Shown: positions 1 to 9,055, numbered from the stretch's first letter. The stretch: 64,000 nucleotides of DNA from Acidimicrobium ferrooxidans DSM 10331 (GCF_000023265.1 NC_013124.1:1306001-1370000); one strand, 5' to 3'. Program-made: numbers and translations. Notes: generated by a model not told the origin, from the letters alone.

Positions 1-48
1 GCACGGACCCGGACCATGGTAGCCCTGCAGCACGGGGGCAGCGTTCAC
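1..48 (-). CDS. 5' end of an unidentified gene downstream of ftsI
   Basis: A GTG at 48 overlaps the ftsI stop as GTGA, the coupling style used throughout this window, and an open frame of 16 codons (starting VNAAPVLQGYHG) runs off the left edge. In dcw clusters the next gene after ftsI is usually murE or murF, but these few residues do not identify it. Confidence 0.35.
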   Translation of the reverse strand, partial: MNAAPVLQGYHGPGPC

Positions 49-1823
49 CCCTGGACCCCAGCCCCTGGATGCATGTCGACGCTGCTCAAAAGGGTCGACG
101 TGACTTGCCCTTCGGGCGTCACCCCGTAGCGAGCCAGCGCAGCGCGCATGATCTGGGAGAACACAGGTGCCGCCGTCATCCCACCGTAGATGGGCACCGG
201 CTGGTCGACCATCACGATCGCACTGAGGACCGGGTGCTGGGCCGGCACCATCCCGACGAACGTCCCCCAGTACGCCCCAGGCTGGTAACCACCGCGCGCA
301 TGGTAGGGCTTCTGCGAGGTGCCGGTCTTGCCCGCGACGAGGTAGCCAGGTATCGCCGCATCAGGAGCCGTGGCGTTCGACCCCGTGACGTGCGAGAAGA
401 GCCCCAGCAGCTCGGAGGCGATCGCCGCAGGCATCACCCGGTGACGAGGTGCGGCCGGCGCCAGGTGGACGGTCCCATCGGTGCCCACGGTGCCAGCAAC
501 CAGGGTCGGGTTCACGAGGACGCCGCCGTTGGCGACCGCGTTGTAGGAATCGAGGATCTCGAGCGGCGTGACGAGCTGGTCCTGTCCGATCGGGGTCGAG
601 CCGATCGCCGTCGGTGACCACTCGGAGGGAGGCTTCAGGTACCCCGCGGTCGCGCCCGGGAACGCGAGCCCCGGATCGACACCCCACCCAAGGCGCCGGA
701 AGGAGTCGTAGATCGCCGTCGGGCCGAGCCGCTCGGCCAGTTCGATCGTGCCCACGTTCGAACTCTGGGCGAGGATTTGCGACATGGAGAGGACCTCGGT
801 GGGGTGCGACTCGGCGTCATGGAACACCGAGCCGTCGATCACCAGCTGGTTTGGAACGGTCTCCGTCGAGGTCGGGGTGATGATGCCCCGCTCAAGGGCC
901 GCAGCGAACGTCGCGATCTTCGCGACCGATCCCGGCTCGTACGCGTAGGCCACCGGGTCGTTCAACCAGCTCTCCGTCGGCAGGGCGCGGGGCACGTCGA
1001 CGGGCTGACTCCCGCCGACCGACGACGTGCCCGGCAGCGCCGGCGCCGCGAGCGACGCCATCGCGAGGATCTGGCCCGTGTGGGGATCCATCACCACCGC
1101 CGTCGCGCCGAGGGCTCGCGTCGTCTCGATCTCCGACGCCAAGGCGTTCTCGACGTCGCTCTGGAGGACGGGATCGATGGTGAGCTCGATGGACGTCCCT
1201 GGGCGCGGCGGGTGTTCGGCAACGAGGCCTCCGGGTACCGGCGCACCCTGAGCGGTCACCCTCTCGAGGGCCCACCCCGGTGCTCCGGCAAGCACGCGCT
1301 GGTAGGCGTACTCCAGGCCAAACGTACCGACACCAGCCGGACTCACACGACCGATCACCGGCTCGGCGAGATCGCCGAGCGGGTACACAGGCAGCGTCGT
1401 CGGTGTGACGGTGATGCCGGGCAGCGCGCCGTCGAGGGCGAGCTGCTCGATACGCCCACCGACGCTCAAGAGGGCATCGGGATCGACGACGCTGTAGCCT
1501 CCGTGCACCTCGAGCGCGCTCGTGACCGACGCCACGGACAGCCCGAGCAGCCGCGCCAGTCGCTCGGCCTCGGGCGCAACGTCGTGGATCTGCAACGGAT
1601 CGGCGATGATCGCGTCGCGCTCGATGGAGGTCGCAAACGCGACGCCGTTGCGTGCGAAGATGGCGCCGCGCGGTGCCGACAGCACGACGCGTGTCTCGCT
1701 CTCGGACGTGGCCAGCTGCCCATACCGCGGCGCCGGGCCCACGGTCAGACGGACGAGCTGCGCGGCGATGGCGCCGAGCGCCACCACCGTGACGGCACCC
1801 ACGATGCGCACGTGCCTAGCCAC
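45..1823 (-). CDS. ftsI: Penicillin-binding protein, septal peptidoglycan transpeptidase (FtsI/PBP3 class B)
   Basis: Class B penicillin-binding protein that cross-links septal peptidoglycan in the periplasmic/outer-face divisome. The N-terminus is basic, then one membrane anchor, a dimerisation (pedestal) domain, and the transpeptidase domain. The three active-site motifs are visible: SVAK (nucleophile Ser near residue 300), SSN (near 354) and KTGTS (near 499). About 592 aa, normal for the family. I chose the GTG at 1823, which forms the junction GTGGCTAG with the ftsL stop; an upstream in-frame TTG at 1913 preceded by GGAGG only 3 nt away would add 30 Arg-rich residues and cannot be excluded. 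Last visible complete gene of the mraZ-rsmH-ftsL-ftsI operon. Confidence 0.93.
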   Translation of the reverse strand: MARHVRIVGAVTVVALGAIAAQLVRLTVGPAPRYGQLATSESETRVVLSAPRGAIFARNGVAFATSIERDAIIADPLQIHDVAPEAERLARLLGLSVASVTSALEVHGGYSVVDPDALLSVGGRIEQLALDGALPGITVTPTTLPVYPLGDLAEPVIGRVSPAGVGTFGLEYAYQRVLAGAPGWALERVTAQGAPVPGGLVAEHPPRPGTSIELTIDPVLQSDVENALASEIETTRALGATAVVMDPHTGQILAMASLAAPALPGTSSVGGSQPVDVPRALPTESWLNDPVAYAYEPGSVAKIATFAAALERGIITPTSTETVPNQLVIDGSVFHDAESHPTEVLSMSQILAQSSNVGTIELAERLGPTAIYDSFRRLGWGVDPGLAFPGATAGYLKPPSEWSPTAIGSTPIGQDQLVTPLEILDSYNAVANGGVLVNPTLVAGTVGTDGTVHLAPAAPRHRVMPAAIASELLGLFSHVTGSNATAPDAAIPGYLVAGKTGTSQKPYHARGGYQPGAYWGTFVGMVPAQHPVLSAIVMVDQPVPIYGGMTAAPVFSQIMRAALARYGVTPEGQVTSTLLSSVDMHPGAGVQG

Positions 1824-2244
1824 GCGCGACCGTTCCGGCCGGAAGGGGCGCCGACTCGCCCGTTGGTTGACCAAGCGCCGTCGTCGGGACGGGTGCTCCC
1901 CGTCCACTAGCAAGCTCCTCCCACGTCGGGTGGACGAAACCGTGTGCCGCCGCGACCGCCGCCGCGTGGCTCGGTGCGCTCAGGGTGCTGAGCTCGGCGA
2001 CGAGGTCGAGATGATGCACCTCGGCGGCTTGCAGCGCGAGCTCGGTCGCCTGGACGGTATTGGCGAGGCGCTGTGCAACGAGCCGCGCGGCGATCACGCC
2101 CAACGCGGCGACCACGACCACACCGATCACGAGCACACGCCATGGCACCGACCGACGACGTGGTGCGCGCGTCAGCACACGAAGCTCGGGGGAACGTAGG
2201 CCCGAGCGACGAGGCAGTGCCTCCGCTAGCGCAGCGCGAGCCAT
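1816..2244 (-). CDS. ftsL: FtsL-like divisome protein
   Basis: Small bitopic protein of 142 aa in the ftsL position between rsmH and ftsI. It has a basic N-terminus, one hydrophobic segment at about residues 33-55, then a helical stretch (roughly 58-85) that could form the coiled coil by which FtsL pairs with FtsB/DivIC. The tail is Pro/Gly/Ser-rich. The ATG at 2244 is preceded by GGGAGGTG at good spacing and overlaps the end of rsmH by 19 nt; the stop overlaps the ftsI GTG. FtsL proteins share almost no sequence, so the assignment rests on topology and position. Confidence 0.7.
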   Translation of the reverse strand: MARAALAEALPRRSGLRSPELRVLTRAPRRRSVPWRVLVIGVVVVAALGVIAARLVAQRLANTVQATELALQAAEVHHLDLVAELSTLSAPSHAAAVAAAHGFVHPTWEELASGRGAPVPTTALGQPTGESAPLPAGTVARG

Positions 2245-3185
2245 TCGTGCACCTCCCTCTCCCACGCTGGTGCGAGATCTGCCACCGCGAGCTTGCGCGC
2301 GACCCTCAGGCGGGCACTCCTGGCACGAGGGTTGCGCGCCACTTCGTCGTCGCTCGGCACGACGCCCCGCCGGGGGCGGCGCTCCAGTACGCTCGTCCAG
2401 CTGCCAGCCGGTGTGGTGCGCGGAGCCCCGCCCCGCTCGGCCACCTCGAAGAAGCGCTTCACGAGGCGATCCTCGAGCGAGTGATAGGTGAGCACCGCGA
2501 GTACGCCACCGACCTCAAGCGCCTCGAACGCCGCAGGGAGCAGGGCCGTCAGCTGACCGAGCTCGTCGTTCACCGCCAGGCGCAGAGCCTGGAAGACGAG
2601 GGTGGCGGGATGGCGCCTCGTCGTACGCCGCGACGGTGGGGTTGCCTCGACGACGACCTCGGCCAGCTGCTCGGTCGTCGTCGGCATGGCGGCGAGGATC
2701 GCGCGGGCGTAGCGACGCGCAAGCGGACCGACCTCGCCTCGACGCAGCAGCTCGGTGAGCCCATCCTCGTCGAGCGAGGCAAGCAATGACGCCGCTGACG
2801 TCGGCGCCTCGGGGTCCATGCGCATGTCGAGTGGCCCGGCGAGGCGGAACGAGAATCCCCGCTGCGCGTGGTCGAGTTGGAGCGAGGAGACGCCGAGATC
2901 GGCGATGACCGCATCGATCCGACGCGCGCCGACGACACGTGCGAGGTCGCGAAACGTCCCGCGGACCGGCTCGAACCGATCACCGAACGCTTCGAGTCGC
3001 CGCGCCGCGAGATGGAGTGCCTCCGGATCCCGGTCGAGGCCGATCACGAGCGCAGCACCGGCATCGAGGAGTGCCGCCGCATGGCCGCCCAAGCCCACGG
3101 TGACGTCGAGCACCCGTCGACCCTGCGGTTCGACCGCGCGCACGACCTCTGCCACCATCACCGGGAGGTGGATCGGCTCAGCCAC
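2226..3185 (-). CDS. rsmH: 16S rRNA (cytosine(1402)-N(4))-methyltransferase RsmH (MraW)
   Basis: Cytoplasmic SAM-dependent methyltransferase that modifies C1402 in the 16S rRNA decoding centre. The start PIHLPVMVAEVV and the SAM-binding segment DVTVGLGGHAAALL are typical, followed by GLDRDPEAL and the DLGVSSLQLD motif; the C-terminal YHSLEDRLVKRFF block is the other family signature. 319 aa. The GTG at 3185 is preceded by GGGGAGG with 5-nt spacing and shares the GTGGCTGA overlap with the mraZ stop. Second gene of the dcw operon. Confidence 0.96.
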   Translation of the reverse strand: MAEPIHLPVMVAEVVRAVEPQGRRVLDVTVGLGGHAAALLDAGAALVIGLDRDPEALHLAARRLEAFGDRFEPVRGTFRDLARVVGARRIDAVIADLGVSSLQLDHAQRGFSFRLAGPLDMRMDPEAPTSAASLLASLDEDGLTELLRRGEVGPLARRYARAILAAMPTTTEQLAEVVVEATPPSRRTTRRHPATLVFQALRLAVNDELGQLTALLPAAFEALEVGGVLAVLTYHSLEDRLVKRFFEVAERGGAPRTTPAGSWTSVLERRPRRGVVPSDDEVARNPRARSARLRVARKLAVADLAPAWEREVHEWLALR

Positions 3186-3600
3186 GATCGCCTCCCCGAT
3201 AGCGCTCCCAGGTCGCTGGATCCCACAGCTCCACGGTGCCGAAGGCGCCGTGGACGCGAACGTCGTGGTCGAGGTTGGCATAGGCACGATGGCTCGGCGG
3301 GAGCATCAGTCGTCCGAGGCGGTCGATCTCGGCCTCGAAGGCTTCGGAGGCCCACGAACGCAGTCGCCGACGCTCCTCCGGATCGGCCCAGTGCTCGGCG
3401 CGCACCTCGCCGACGAACGCGTTGAAGTCCTCGACGCGCCACACGACCAGGCAGGGGTCCTCGTACTGCGAAGGCGTGACGAAGCACTGATCGCCGAACT
3501 GACCACGAAAGCGCACAGGGAGCGTCAAGCGTCCCTTGGCGTCGAGCGCATGCGAGAAGGAGCCGAAGAACCGGCCGGTCGGCTCACCGAGCTGCCACAC
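3178..3600 (-). CDS. mraZ: Transcriptional regulator MraZ
   Basis: Double AbrB-like (SpoVT-type) DNA-binding protein that represses its own dcw operon. The first repeat begins FFGSFSHALDAKGRLTLP, the second contains AEIDRLGRLMLPPSHRAYA, each with the DxKGRl/DxxGRl signature. I chose the GTG at 3600, which has AGGAGG 9 nt upstream (140 aa); an in-frame GTG at 3639 would add 13 residues. It is the first gene of the cluster, and the DNA just upstream carries four TGGGN repeats, the known type of MraZ operator, so autoregulation is likely. Confidence 0.95.
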   Translation of the reverse strand: MWQLGEPTGRFFGSFSHALDAKGRLTLPVRFRGQFGDQCFVTPSQYEDPCLVVWRVEDFNAFVGEVRAEHWADPEERRRLRSWASEAFEAEIDRLGRLMLPPSHRAYANLDHDVRVHGAFGTVELWDPATWERYRGGDRG

Positions 3601-3652
3601 CTCCCCGCGCCTCCTCACCGTCACCCAGAAGGGTGCCACTCACGCCATCGGC

Positions 3653-3687
3653 ACCCACGGCGCCCCACTTTAGCCCACGACACCCCA
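3653..3687 (-). promoter_or_regulatory. MraZ operator: four TGGGN repeats at 10-bp steps
   Basis: Read on the minus strand, TGGGG, TGGGC, TGGGG and TGGGT lie at 3687-3683, 3677-3673, 3667-3663 and 3657-3653, each separated by exactly 5 nt. MraZ proteins are known to bind direct TGGGN repeats with 5-nt spacers upstream of mraZ, normally three; here there are four. They sit 53-87 bp upstream of the chosen mraZ start, where a promoter would be. Confidence 0.85.
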
Positions 3688-3867
3688 CCGGGGCGTGTGA
3701 ATCGCGTCCGTTGGCTCCACGATGCGCACGAGACCGTGCGAGCGACCCACGCCACGCTCGCGCGAGATCAATACCGAGGTCGGCGTCAGGGTGCTCAAGG
3801 AGGGCGCCGAGTTCGCTTGAGACGATCGCGACGGGTCCGCGTGTCCGACAGGCCTCCATGGCTGCAG

Positions 3868-3890
3868 TGTGAGCCGGGAGCCGGCTCACA
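3868..3890 (-). terminator. Stem-loop after the lipoate-ligase-like gene
   Basis: Perfect 10-bp inverted repeat (TGTGAGCCGG / CCGGCTCACA) around a 3-nt GAG loop, 18 nt past the stop of the gene at 3909. No T-run follows, as is common in actinobacteria. It would separate that gene from the mraZ promoter region. Confidence 0.6.
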
Positions 3891-3908
3891 GCGAGAACCG
3901 AGGTGGAG

Positions 3909-4577
3909 TTAGCGAGCCAAGATCGCCCGGCGCACCGTCGCGACGAGCGGATCGAGCTCGATACCGAGCTGCTCGAGCCCCAGGGAGGCCATGGTGCCTT
4001 CCGGTCGATCGCGCAGGGCGTCGACGAGTTCTCGCTGACGATCGCGCCAGAGCACGGCAACCTGGAAGATCGCGCCGCCTCGACGACGTCGCTGCGCGAG
4101 ACCCGCGACCTTGTTGCCGCCGACGGCGACCTCTCCCCAGCCCCAGCCAGCAAAGCACACCTGCGTCGAGAGCGGGACTCGCTCGGGGACCTCACGCACC
4201 ACCGTCACGTCGGCCACCCCGAGGGCTCCAAGGGCCTCGGCGACGGCTTCCCCGAGCCAGAGGAACGATCTGCCAAGATGCGGATCGAGACGCGGGTCAG
4301 ACGCCGGCACAAACACGTGGAACCACGCCTGCTCGCCGGGAGCCACGACGACCGCACCGCCACCGGATCCTCGCCGAACGATGTCATAACCCTTGGCTAC
4401 GAGGCTCGCAGCATCGATCGCGTCCACGCGCGTGGTCGAGCCCAGCACGACCGTCGGCGCCGTGGGCTCAGCACTGAGCAGCCACGGTGATCCCTCGTCC
4501 GCTGGCCACCAACGGTGGATGACCGAGGCCGGAGCGCGCAGCCGCAACGTCCGCCACGGCTGCACACGACGATCCAT
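3909..4577 (-). CDS. Lipoate-protein ligase A / biotin-lipoate transferase family protein
   Basis: Member of the LplA/LipB/BirA catalytic fold that attaches or transfers lipoyl (or octanoyl) groups to E2/GcvH lysines. The signature RRGSGGGAVVV (family RRxSGGGAV) is at about residues 67-77, and VGGNKVAGLAQRR near 150-163 supplies the conserved lysine of the K-(V/I)-(A/S)-G motif. 222 aa, about the size of the single catalytic domain, lacking the C-terminal accessory domain of full LplA. Stands alone between the mraZ region and a divergent Lrp-domain gene; a stem-loop follows it. Substrate not determined. Confidence 0.8.
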   Translation of the reverse strand: MDRRVQPWRTLRLRAPASVIHRWWPADEGSPWLLSAEPTAPTVVLGSTTRVDAIDAASLVAKGYDIVRRGSGGGAVVVAPGEQAWFHVFVPASDPRLDPHLGRSFLWLGEAVAEALGALGVADVTVVREVPERVPLSTQVCFAGWGWGEVAVGGNKVAGLAQRRRRGGAIFQVAVLWRDRQRELVDALRDRPEGTMASLGLEQLGIELDPLVATVRRAILAR

Positions 4578-4674
4578 GCGGCCGATCTTACGGCGTCCTC
4601 AGGCGAGGCGATAGGCGCGCGCCACTCGGTGCCTAGCATGGGGGCGGCGTCGGACCGGGAGGCAAGGCAGGGCT

Positions 4675-4962
4675 GTGGAGGCGTACGTGCTCATTCAGAC
4701 CGAGATCGGTCAGGTCGCGTCCGTACTGGCCGAACTGCGCAAGCTCCCGTTGGTGGTACGCGCCGACGACGTCACGGGCCCGTACGACATCATCGCCCTC
4801 CTCGAGGGCGAGACCCTCGAGGACATCGGACGTCACGTGGTCGAGGGCGTGCAGGTCATCGACGGGGTGACACGGACGCTCACGTGCCCGCTCGGTCACC
4901 TCAGACTCGACGCCTACCACTCCGTCAGAACGCAGAGAGCGTCCGAGCGGCCCCAGCCCTGA
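4675..4962 (+). CDS. Stand-alone Lrp/AsnC ligand-binding (RAM) domain protein
   Basis: 95 aa, consisting only of the alpha-beta RAM domain found at the C-terminus of Lrp/AsnC regulators, with no helix-turn-helix. The run EAYVLIQTEIGQVASVLAEL and the DDVTGPYDIIALLEG segment are typical of actinobacterial stand-alone RAM proteins, which usually form dimers or octamers and may sense amino acids. GTG start at 4675. Its end overlaps the convergent gene at 4925 by 38 nt. Confidence 0.8.
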   Translation: MEAYVLIQTEIGQVASVLAELRKLPLVVRADDVTGPYDIIALLEGETLEDIGRHVVEGVQVIDGVTRTLTCPLGHLRLDAYHSVRTQRASERPQP

Positions 4963-5539
4963 CGACGCCATGGCGGAGTTCTTCTACCCGCCGCAGTTGG
5001 ACCGACGACGACGTCGCGAGGACCTCGGCGCTCGTCACGGCATCTGCGAGGGCGAGCACGGTCTGGACACGGTGCGTCGCCGATGCCACGAGACCCACGG
5101 TGAGCGCGGTCTGACCGGTCACGAGGGTGCAGTAGGCGGCGAGCACCGCCCGCGGCCCACCCACCGTACGCAAGAACCCGACTTCGATCTCGCGCGGGCG
5201 AATCTCGAACCCGGTCGCGCGCGTGCACATGCCGGTCGCCACCGGCGCAGCCCACGCCGTCCCGCCCAGGACTTCGGCCGCACGGCGCCCGCTGGGGCCG
5301 AACGCGACGAGCGGCGCAGCACCGAGGTCGATCCCGGGCGGACCCAGGACGAGTTCATGCTCGGCCCTCGCCGTCGTGCGACGGAGCGCCGCAAGCTGGA
5401 TCGGGATCGCGATCGCCGCCACCACCACGAAAGCCGCCACGCCACCTGCGAGCCACCGCCGACGCCGTCGCATCCGTCGATCGCTCCAGGCGCGCTCGCC
5501 CTCGAGCGCTCCCGGAGCTTCGTGATCAAGCGAGTCCAC
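4925..5539 (-). CDS. Hypothetical single-pass membrane protein
   Basis: 204 aa with an Arg-rich cytoplasmic start (about residues 20-28), one hydrophobic segment at about 29-48, and an extracytoplasmic remainder without a family I recognise. One cysteine pair (Cys about 104 and 137) could form a disulfide. GTG start at 5539, divergent from the carboxypeptidase gene with 47 nt between them, so the two promoters must share that gap. Codon use matches its neighbours. Confidence 0.6.
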   Translation of the reverse strand: MDSLDHEAPGALEGERAWSDRRMRRRRRWLAGGVAAFVVVAAIAIPIQLAALRRTTARAEHELVLGPPGIDLGAAPLVAFGPSGRRAAEVLGGTAWAAPVATGMCTRATGFEIRPREIEVGFLRTVGGPRAVLAAYCTLVTGQTALTVGLVASATHRVQTVLALADAVTSAEVLATSSSVQLRRVEELRHGVVRAGAARTLSAF

Positions 5540-5586
5540 GCTTCCACGCTAGCGCTCACCGACGACCCACCCCGGGGAGTCCATCG

Positions 5587-6831
5587 ATGCCAAGAGCGCT
5601 GAGCAGGCGCCGACGTCTGCGCCAGCGGCGAGCGGTGACCCTCGGTGCCGTCACCGTCGCGATCGTCGCGGGAACCGGCGTGATCGACGCGGCCCTCACC
5701 CTCGATCCATCGATTCGGGTCACGCCCCGTCACGTGAGCGGCGTGCGTGCCCCGACCGCGCCCCCGATCACCTTCAAGCACGGCGTGCAGTCCGCGACGG
5801 TGATCCCGGCGCTTGGATCAGGGTCTCTCGAAGCCTCGCCCCACGAGCGACCCGTCCCGATCGCGAGCCTCGCGAAGCTCATGACCGCCCTCATCGTCGT
5901 CCGCCGACACCCACTCGGCTCGACCGCATCCGGCCCCACTCTCACCATGACCCCAGCCGACGTGATCCTCAGCGACGTCGACGTCGCTGAGGATCAGTCG
6001 ACTGTACCGATCACCGCCGGCGAACGCCTGAACGAGCGCCAGCTCCTCGAGGCCCTGCTCGTTCGCTCCGCCAACAACATCGCCACCATCCTGGCGACCT
6101 GGGTTGCGGGCTCAGAATCTGCCTTCGTGGCCACGATGAACGCAACCGCACGCACGATGGGGCTCACCGGAACACACTTTGCCGACGCGAGTGGCTTCAA
6201 CAAGGCCACCGTCTCCACTGCTCGTGACGTCGCCATCGTGACCGCTCGCGTCGAGGACAATCCCACGCTCGCCGCGATCGCCAGCGAGCATGCCGTCACG
6301 CTCCCTGGCGCTGGCACCCTGCCCAACATCATCCAAGCGATCGGCACCGGCGACGTCGTCGGCGTGAAGTCCGGCTTCACCATCTGGTCGGGAGGCTGCG
6401 CCTCGATCGCGGTGCGGACGCCCACCCCCGTCGGTGAGCTCACCAGCGTGGGTGTCGTCATCGGCGAACAGGGCTACGCCTCCCTCGCGCGTGCGGCGCG
6501 GCGCGCCCAGGCGCTCGCGACCACCGCTGCTGCGCGCGTCGCGAGCGAGCGCATCATCGACACGCGCGAGCTGGTCGGATGGGCGCGGGCACCGTGGCGA
6601 GCGGCGCCGATTCCGATCGTCGCAGCTCGGAGCGTTCGCGTCCTCCTGTGGCCAGCGACCGAGGCCTCGGTGCGGATCGCGCTGCGACCACCAGCGCTGC
6701 CGGCGCCACGCGGGCGCGCCGTCGGCGAGATCGTCGTGACCACACCGACCACAACCATCACCGTTCCCGCGATTCTCACCGCGAGCCTCGGAACGCCGTC
6801 CTTCGGCTGGCGGCTCACCCACGCGCTCTAA
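5587..6831 (+). CDS. D-alanyl-D-alanine carboxypeptidase (S11 family, DacA/PBP5-like)
   Basis: Low-molecular-mass penicillin-binding protein that trims the terminal D-Ala of peptidoglycan stem peptides at the outer face of the membrane. Residues about 16-38 form a signal/anchor segment. The S11 motifs are all present: SLAKLM (about 95-100), SANN (about 161-164, the SxN motif) and KSGFT (about 260-264). 414 aa. ATG at 5587 with GGGGAG 7 nt upstream. A strong hairpin follows, shared with the convergent surface-protein gene. Confidence 0.92.
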   Translation: MPRALSRRRRLRQRRAVTLGAVTVAIVAGTGVIDAALTLDPSIRVTPRHVSGVRAPTAPPITFKHGVQSATVIPALGSGSLEASPHERPVPIASLAKLMTALIVVRRHPLGSTASGPTLTMTPADVILSDVDVAEDQSTVPITAGERLNERQLLEALLVRSANNIATILATWVAGSESAFVATMNATARTMGLTGTHFADASGFNKATVSTARDVAIVTARVEDNPTLAAIASEHAVTLPGAGTLPNIIQAIGTGDVVGVKSGFTIWSGGCASIAVRTPTPVGELTSVGVVIGEQGYASLARAARRAQALATTAAARVASERIIDTRELVGWARAPWRAAPIPIVAARSVRVLLWPATEASVRIALRPPALPAPRGRAVGEIVVTTPTTTITVPAILTASLGTPSFGWRLTHAL

Positions 6832-6918
6832 GGAGCGTGCGCGTCGCACAGGCCTCCTGCGGCGCGAGCCTTGCTCGCTCGATCGCCGACGAAACCACCC
6901 CGGTGTGGCGTCGCCAAC

Positions 6919-6953
6919 GACACGGAGCGCCGGTTCGTCCGGCGCTCCGTGTC
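6919..6953. terminator. Bidirectional terminator hairpin
   Basis: Perfect 15-bp stem (left arm GACACGGAGCGCCGG, right arm its exact complement) with a 5-nt loop TTCGT, lying between the convergent carboxypeptidase (ends 6831) and secreted-protein gene (ends 7001). Position and stem stability suggest it stops transcription from both sides. Confidence 0.85.
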
Positions 6954-7000
6954 ACACTGATGATTCGCCACGCCTGCGGGTGCGATCTTGGCTCCTGCCG

Positions 7001-9055
7001 TCAGCGAAGCGCGCCAGATCCTCGCGCTCCACCCTGGCGCCGACGCTCCTCGATCGCGACCACGGCAAGTCCGCCGACACCAACGCTCGCGAGCGCGACA
7101 CCACCCCAGGTGAGCGCGGTGATCGAGGACGGGGCGCTACGGGGCCCCGTGACCAGCTTCACCGCGGTCGGCTGGGTCGCGACCGTCGGAGCTGACGACG
7201 TGGCCGGAGCGGTCGGCGTCGTGGATCCACTCGTCGTCGGTTGGGGTGGCGTCGAGCCCGCGGCGGTACTCGGCGGCGCGACGACCGTCACGCTATCCGT
7301 TGCCGACTGCGGAGCGGCATCGGTCGAGACCACCGTCGCGGTGTTCGAGAGCACCGTGCCCGCGGCATCGGTCGCATCCACCTGGACCGGGACGATGATC
7401 GAGGGCAACGATTGACCGGGCTGGAGGGTCTGGGTCGACGCAAAGGCATACGTACACGTCACCGTGGGTGGCGTCGAGGAGCTTGCCAGCGTGCAGCTCC
7501 AGCCGTCGTTCGCGTTGGCATTCGTCAGGGCCGTCTGCGACACGGTCACACCTGCGGGGAGCGGGTCAGTCACGGTGAACGCGAAGGAACTCGAACTCGA
7601 TGGGCTGTTCGACAGCGTCCCGGCCGCGAACGTCGCTCCCGAGCTCGGACCCGGCTCGGCGGTCGCCGAGCTCGTCGCAACGCCAGCGGTGATCTCCCAT
7701 GAGAAACTCTCACCAGGGTTCGCGACGTGGTTCACGTTGTCGACCTTCGTGATCGAGAGGATCGGACCCGTGGAGAAGTAGGCGGGATCGGACCCAACGA
7801 GCACGAAGTCGTCGGCTCCCAATGAAAGATTCGGGGGGGTCGACTCGTAGGTGAGGTTGATTTGGCCAGGACTACTCTTCGTCGAGGCCGAGACGATGTC
7901 GTTCGTCAGGCTCGACGGATTGACGTAGCCGAAGTCGACGACGTTACCTGCGCTGGAGGAGCCATTCACGTTGCCCGACGCGACCCAGAGGTTGCCCGTC
8001 GTCGGATCGAGCGTCATGGACTCAGCCTGCGACGCACCGTTCGGGGCGTTAACGATGTTGTACACTGCGCCCTGTCCGCTCGGCACGTTGCTCGTCGAAC
8101 TGGCGTTGTCGATCGGGAGGCTGGGCAGGCTGACGTAGCCGACCTGCGTGTCGAACTCACGGACGAACCACAGCTCATTCTGGCCAGCGTCGAGCTGGAA
8201 GTCTCCAAGCCCCGACGAGCCCGTCGGCAGCGACCAGCTGTAGGCGGCCGTCGTCACCGGCGACGATGGAATCCCGCTGCCCAGGTTGTACATCGCGATA
8301 TCTGGCGAGGGACTCGTCTCGCCGACGAATGCATAGACGGTGCCGCCGATCGTATCGACAGCGAGCGAACCCGTCAGCGACGCGGTGACCACCGCGCTCA
8401 CGGTGTTCGTCGTCGTATCCCAAGCCCAGACGTGGCTGCCACCGGTCCAGTACACCGTCGGCCCCACCGCCGCAATGGCGTAGTGCTGGGTGCTGGAGAA
8501 CTGCGTCCCCGCGGGCTCCGGCGGACAGCTGATGCTTCCCGGCACCGATCCCGTGCTCCACTCGTCATAGCTCGGCGAGGTCGCCGAGGCCGTCGCGTTC
8601 TGCGATGTGAACGCCTGGAGGTTCACGGCAATCACTGGACACGCGCTGACGCCAGTGACGCCCGTCGGGATCATCCCCGTGACGTTCCGGTAGTACAGCA
8701 TGTTGCCGACGGCGACCCCGTCGCCGAGATACTGACCGCCCAGGCCGTTCAGCTGGATCGTCCCGACCACCGCATGTGGCGCGGCTCCCGACACCTCGAT
8801 CAGGTAATTCGGCGAGTTGGAGTCGGTGTCGACGTAGTAGTTGCCGTTCTGAGCCTGAACCGTTTGCTCGAGATGGACCAAGGGGGAGATCACCCCGTTG
8901 TCGACGAGGACACCGAGGTTGAACGCCACCGGCTGATACGCAGGTGCCGTCGACGCCGACAGGGCGCTCGGCCCCATCCACGCGACCGCGACCAGCGCTC
9001 CCGCAACACCCGCACTCGTGGTCCCTCGCAGGATCCACGTCGATCGCCTCGTCAC
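7001..9055 (-). CDS. Secreted, membrane-anchored surface protein with DUF11-like domain
   Basis: 684 aa. A signal peptide covers about residues 1-35 (basic MTRRSTW start, hydrophobic core, Ala-rich cleavage region). The middle (about 40-410) is rich in Gly/Ser/Asn and short beta-strand repeats, consistent with a beta-propeller or lectin-like sheet. About 425-585 matches the DUF11/conserved-repeat type: a paired-strand block ending in TDPLPAGVTVSQ and later SNTATVVSTD. A Thr/Pro/Ser linker (about 590-640) and a C-terminal hydrophobic anchor followed by Arg (RRRQGG) end the protein; no LPXTG motif is visible. The GTG at 9055 follows GAGGAGGGG; an earlier TTG at 9070 would lie inside that ribosome site. 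Probably a cell-wall adhesin or structural protein; function unknown. Confidence 0.75.
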   Translation of the reverse strand: MTRRSTWILRGTTSAGVAGALVAVAWMGPSALSASTAPAYQPVAFNLGVLVDNGVISPLVHLEQTVQAQNGNYYVDTDSNSPNYLIEVSGAAPHAVVGTIQLNGLGGQYLGDGVAVGNMLYYRNVTGMIPTGVTGVSACPVIAVNLQAFTSQNATASATSPSYDEWSTGSVPGSISCPPEPAGTQFSSTQHYAIAAVGPTVYWTGGSHVWAWDTTTNTVSAVVTASLTGSLAVDTIGGTVYAFVGETSPSPDIAMYNLGSGIPSSPVTTAAYSWSLPTGSSGLGDFQLDAGQNELWFVREFDTQVGYVSLPSLPIDNASSTSNVPSGQGAVYNIVNAPNGASQAESMTLDPTTGNLWVASGNVNGSSSAGNVVDFGYVNPSSLTNDIVSASTKSSPGQINLTYESTPPNLSLGADDFVLVGSDPAYFSTGPILSITKVDNVNHVANPGESFSWEITAGVATSSATAEPGPSSGATFAAGTLSNSPSSSSSFAFTVTDPLPAGVTVSQTALTNANANDGWSCTLASSSTPPTVTCTYAFASTQTLQPGQSLPSIIVPVQVDATDAAGTVLSNTATVVSTDAAPQSATDSVTVVAPPSTAAGSTPPQPTTSGSTTPTAPATSSAPTVATQPTAVKLVTGPRSAPSSITALTWGGVALASVGVGGLAVVAIEERRRQGGARGSGALR

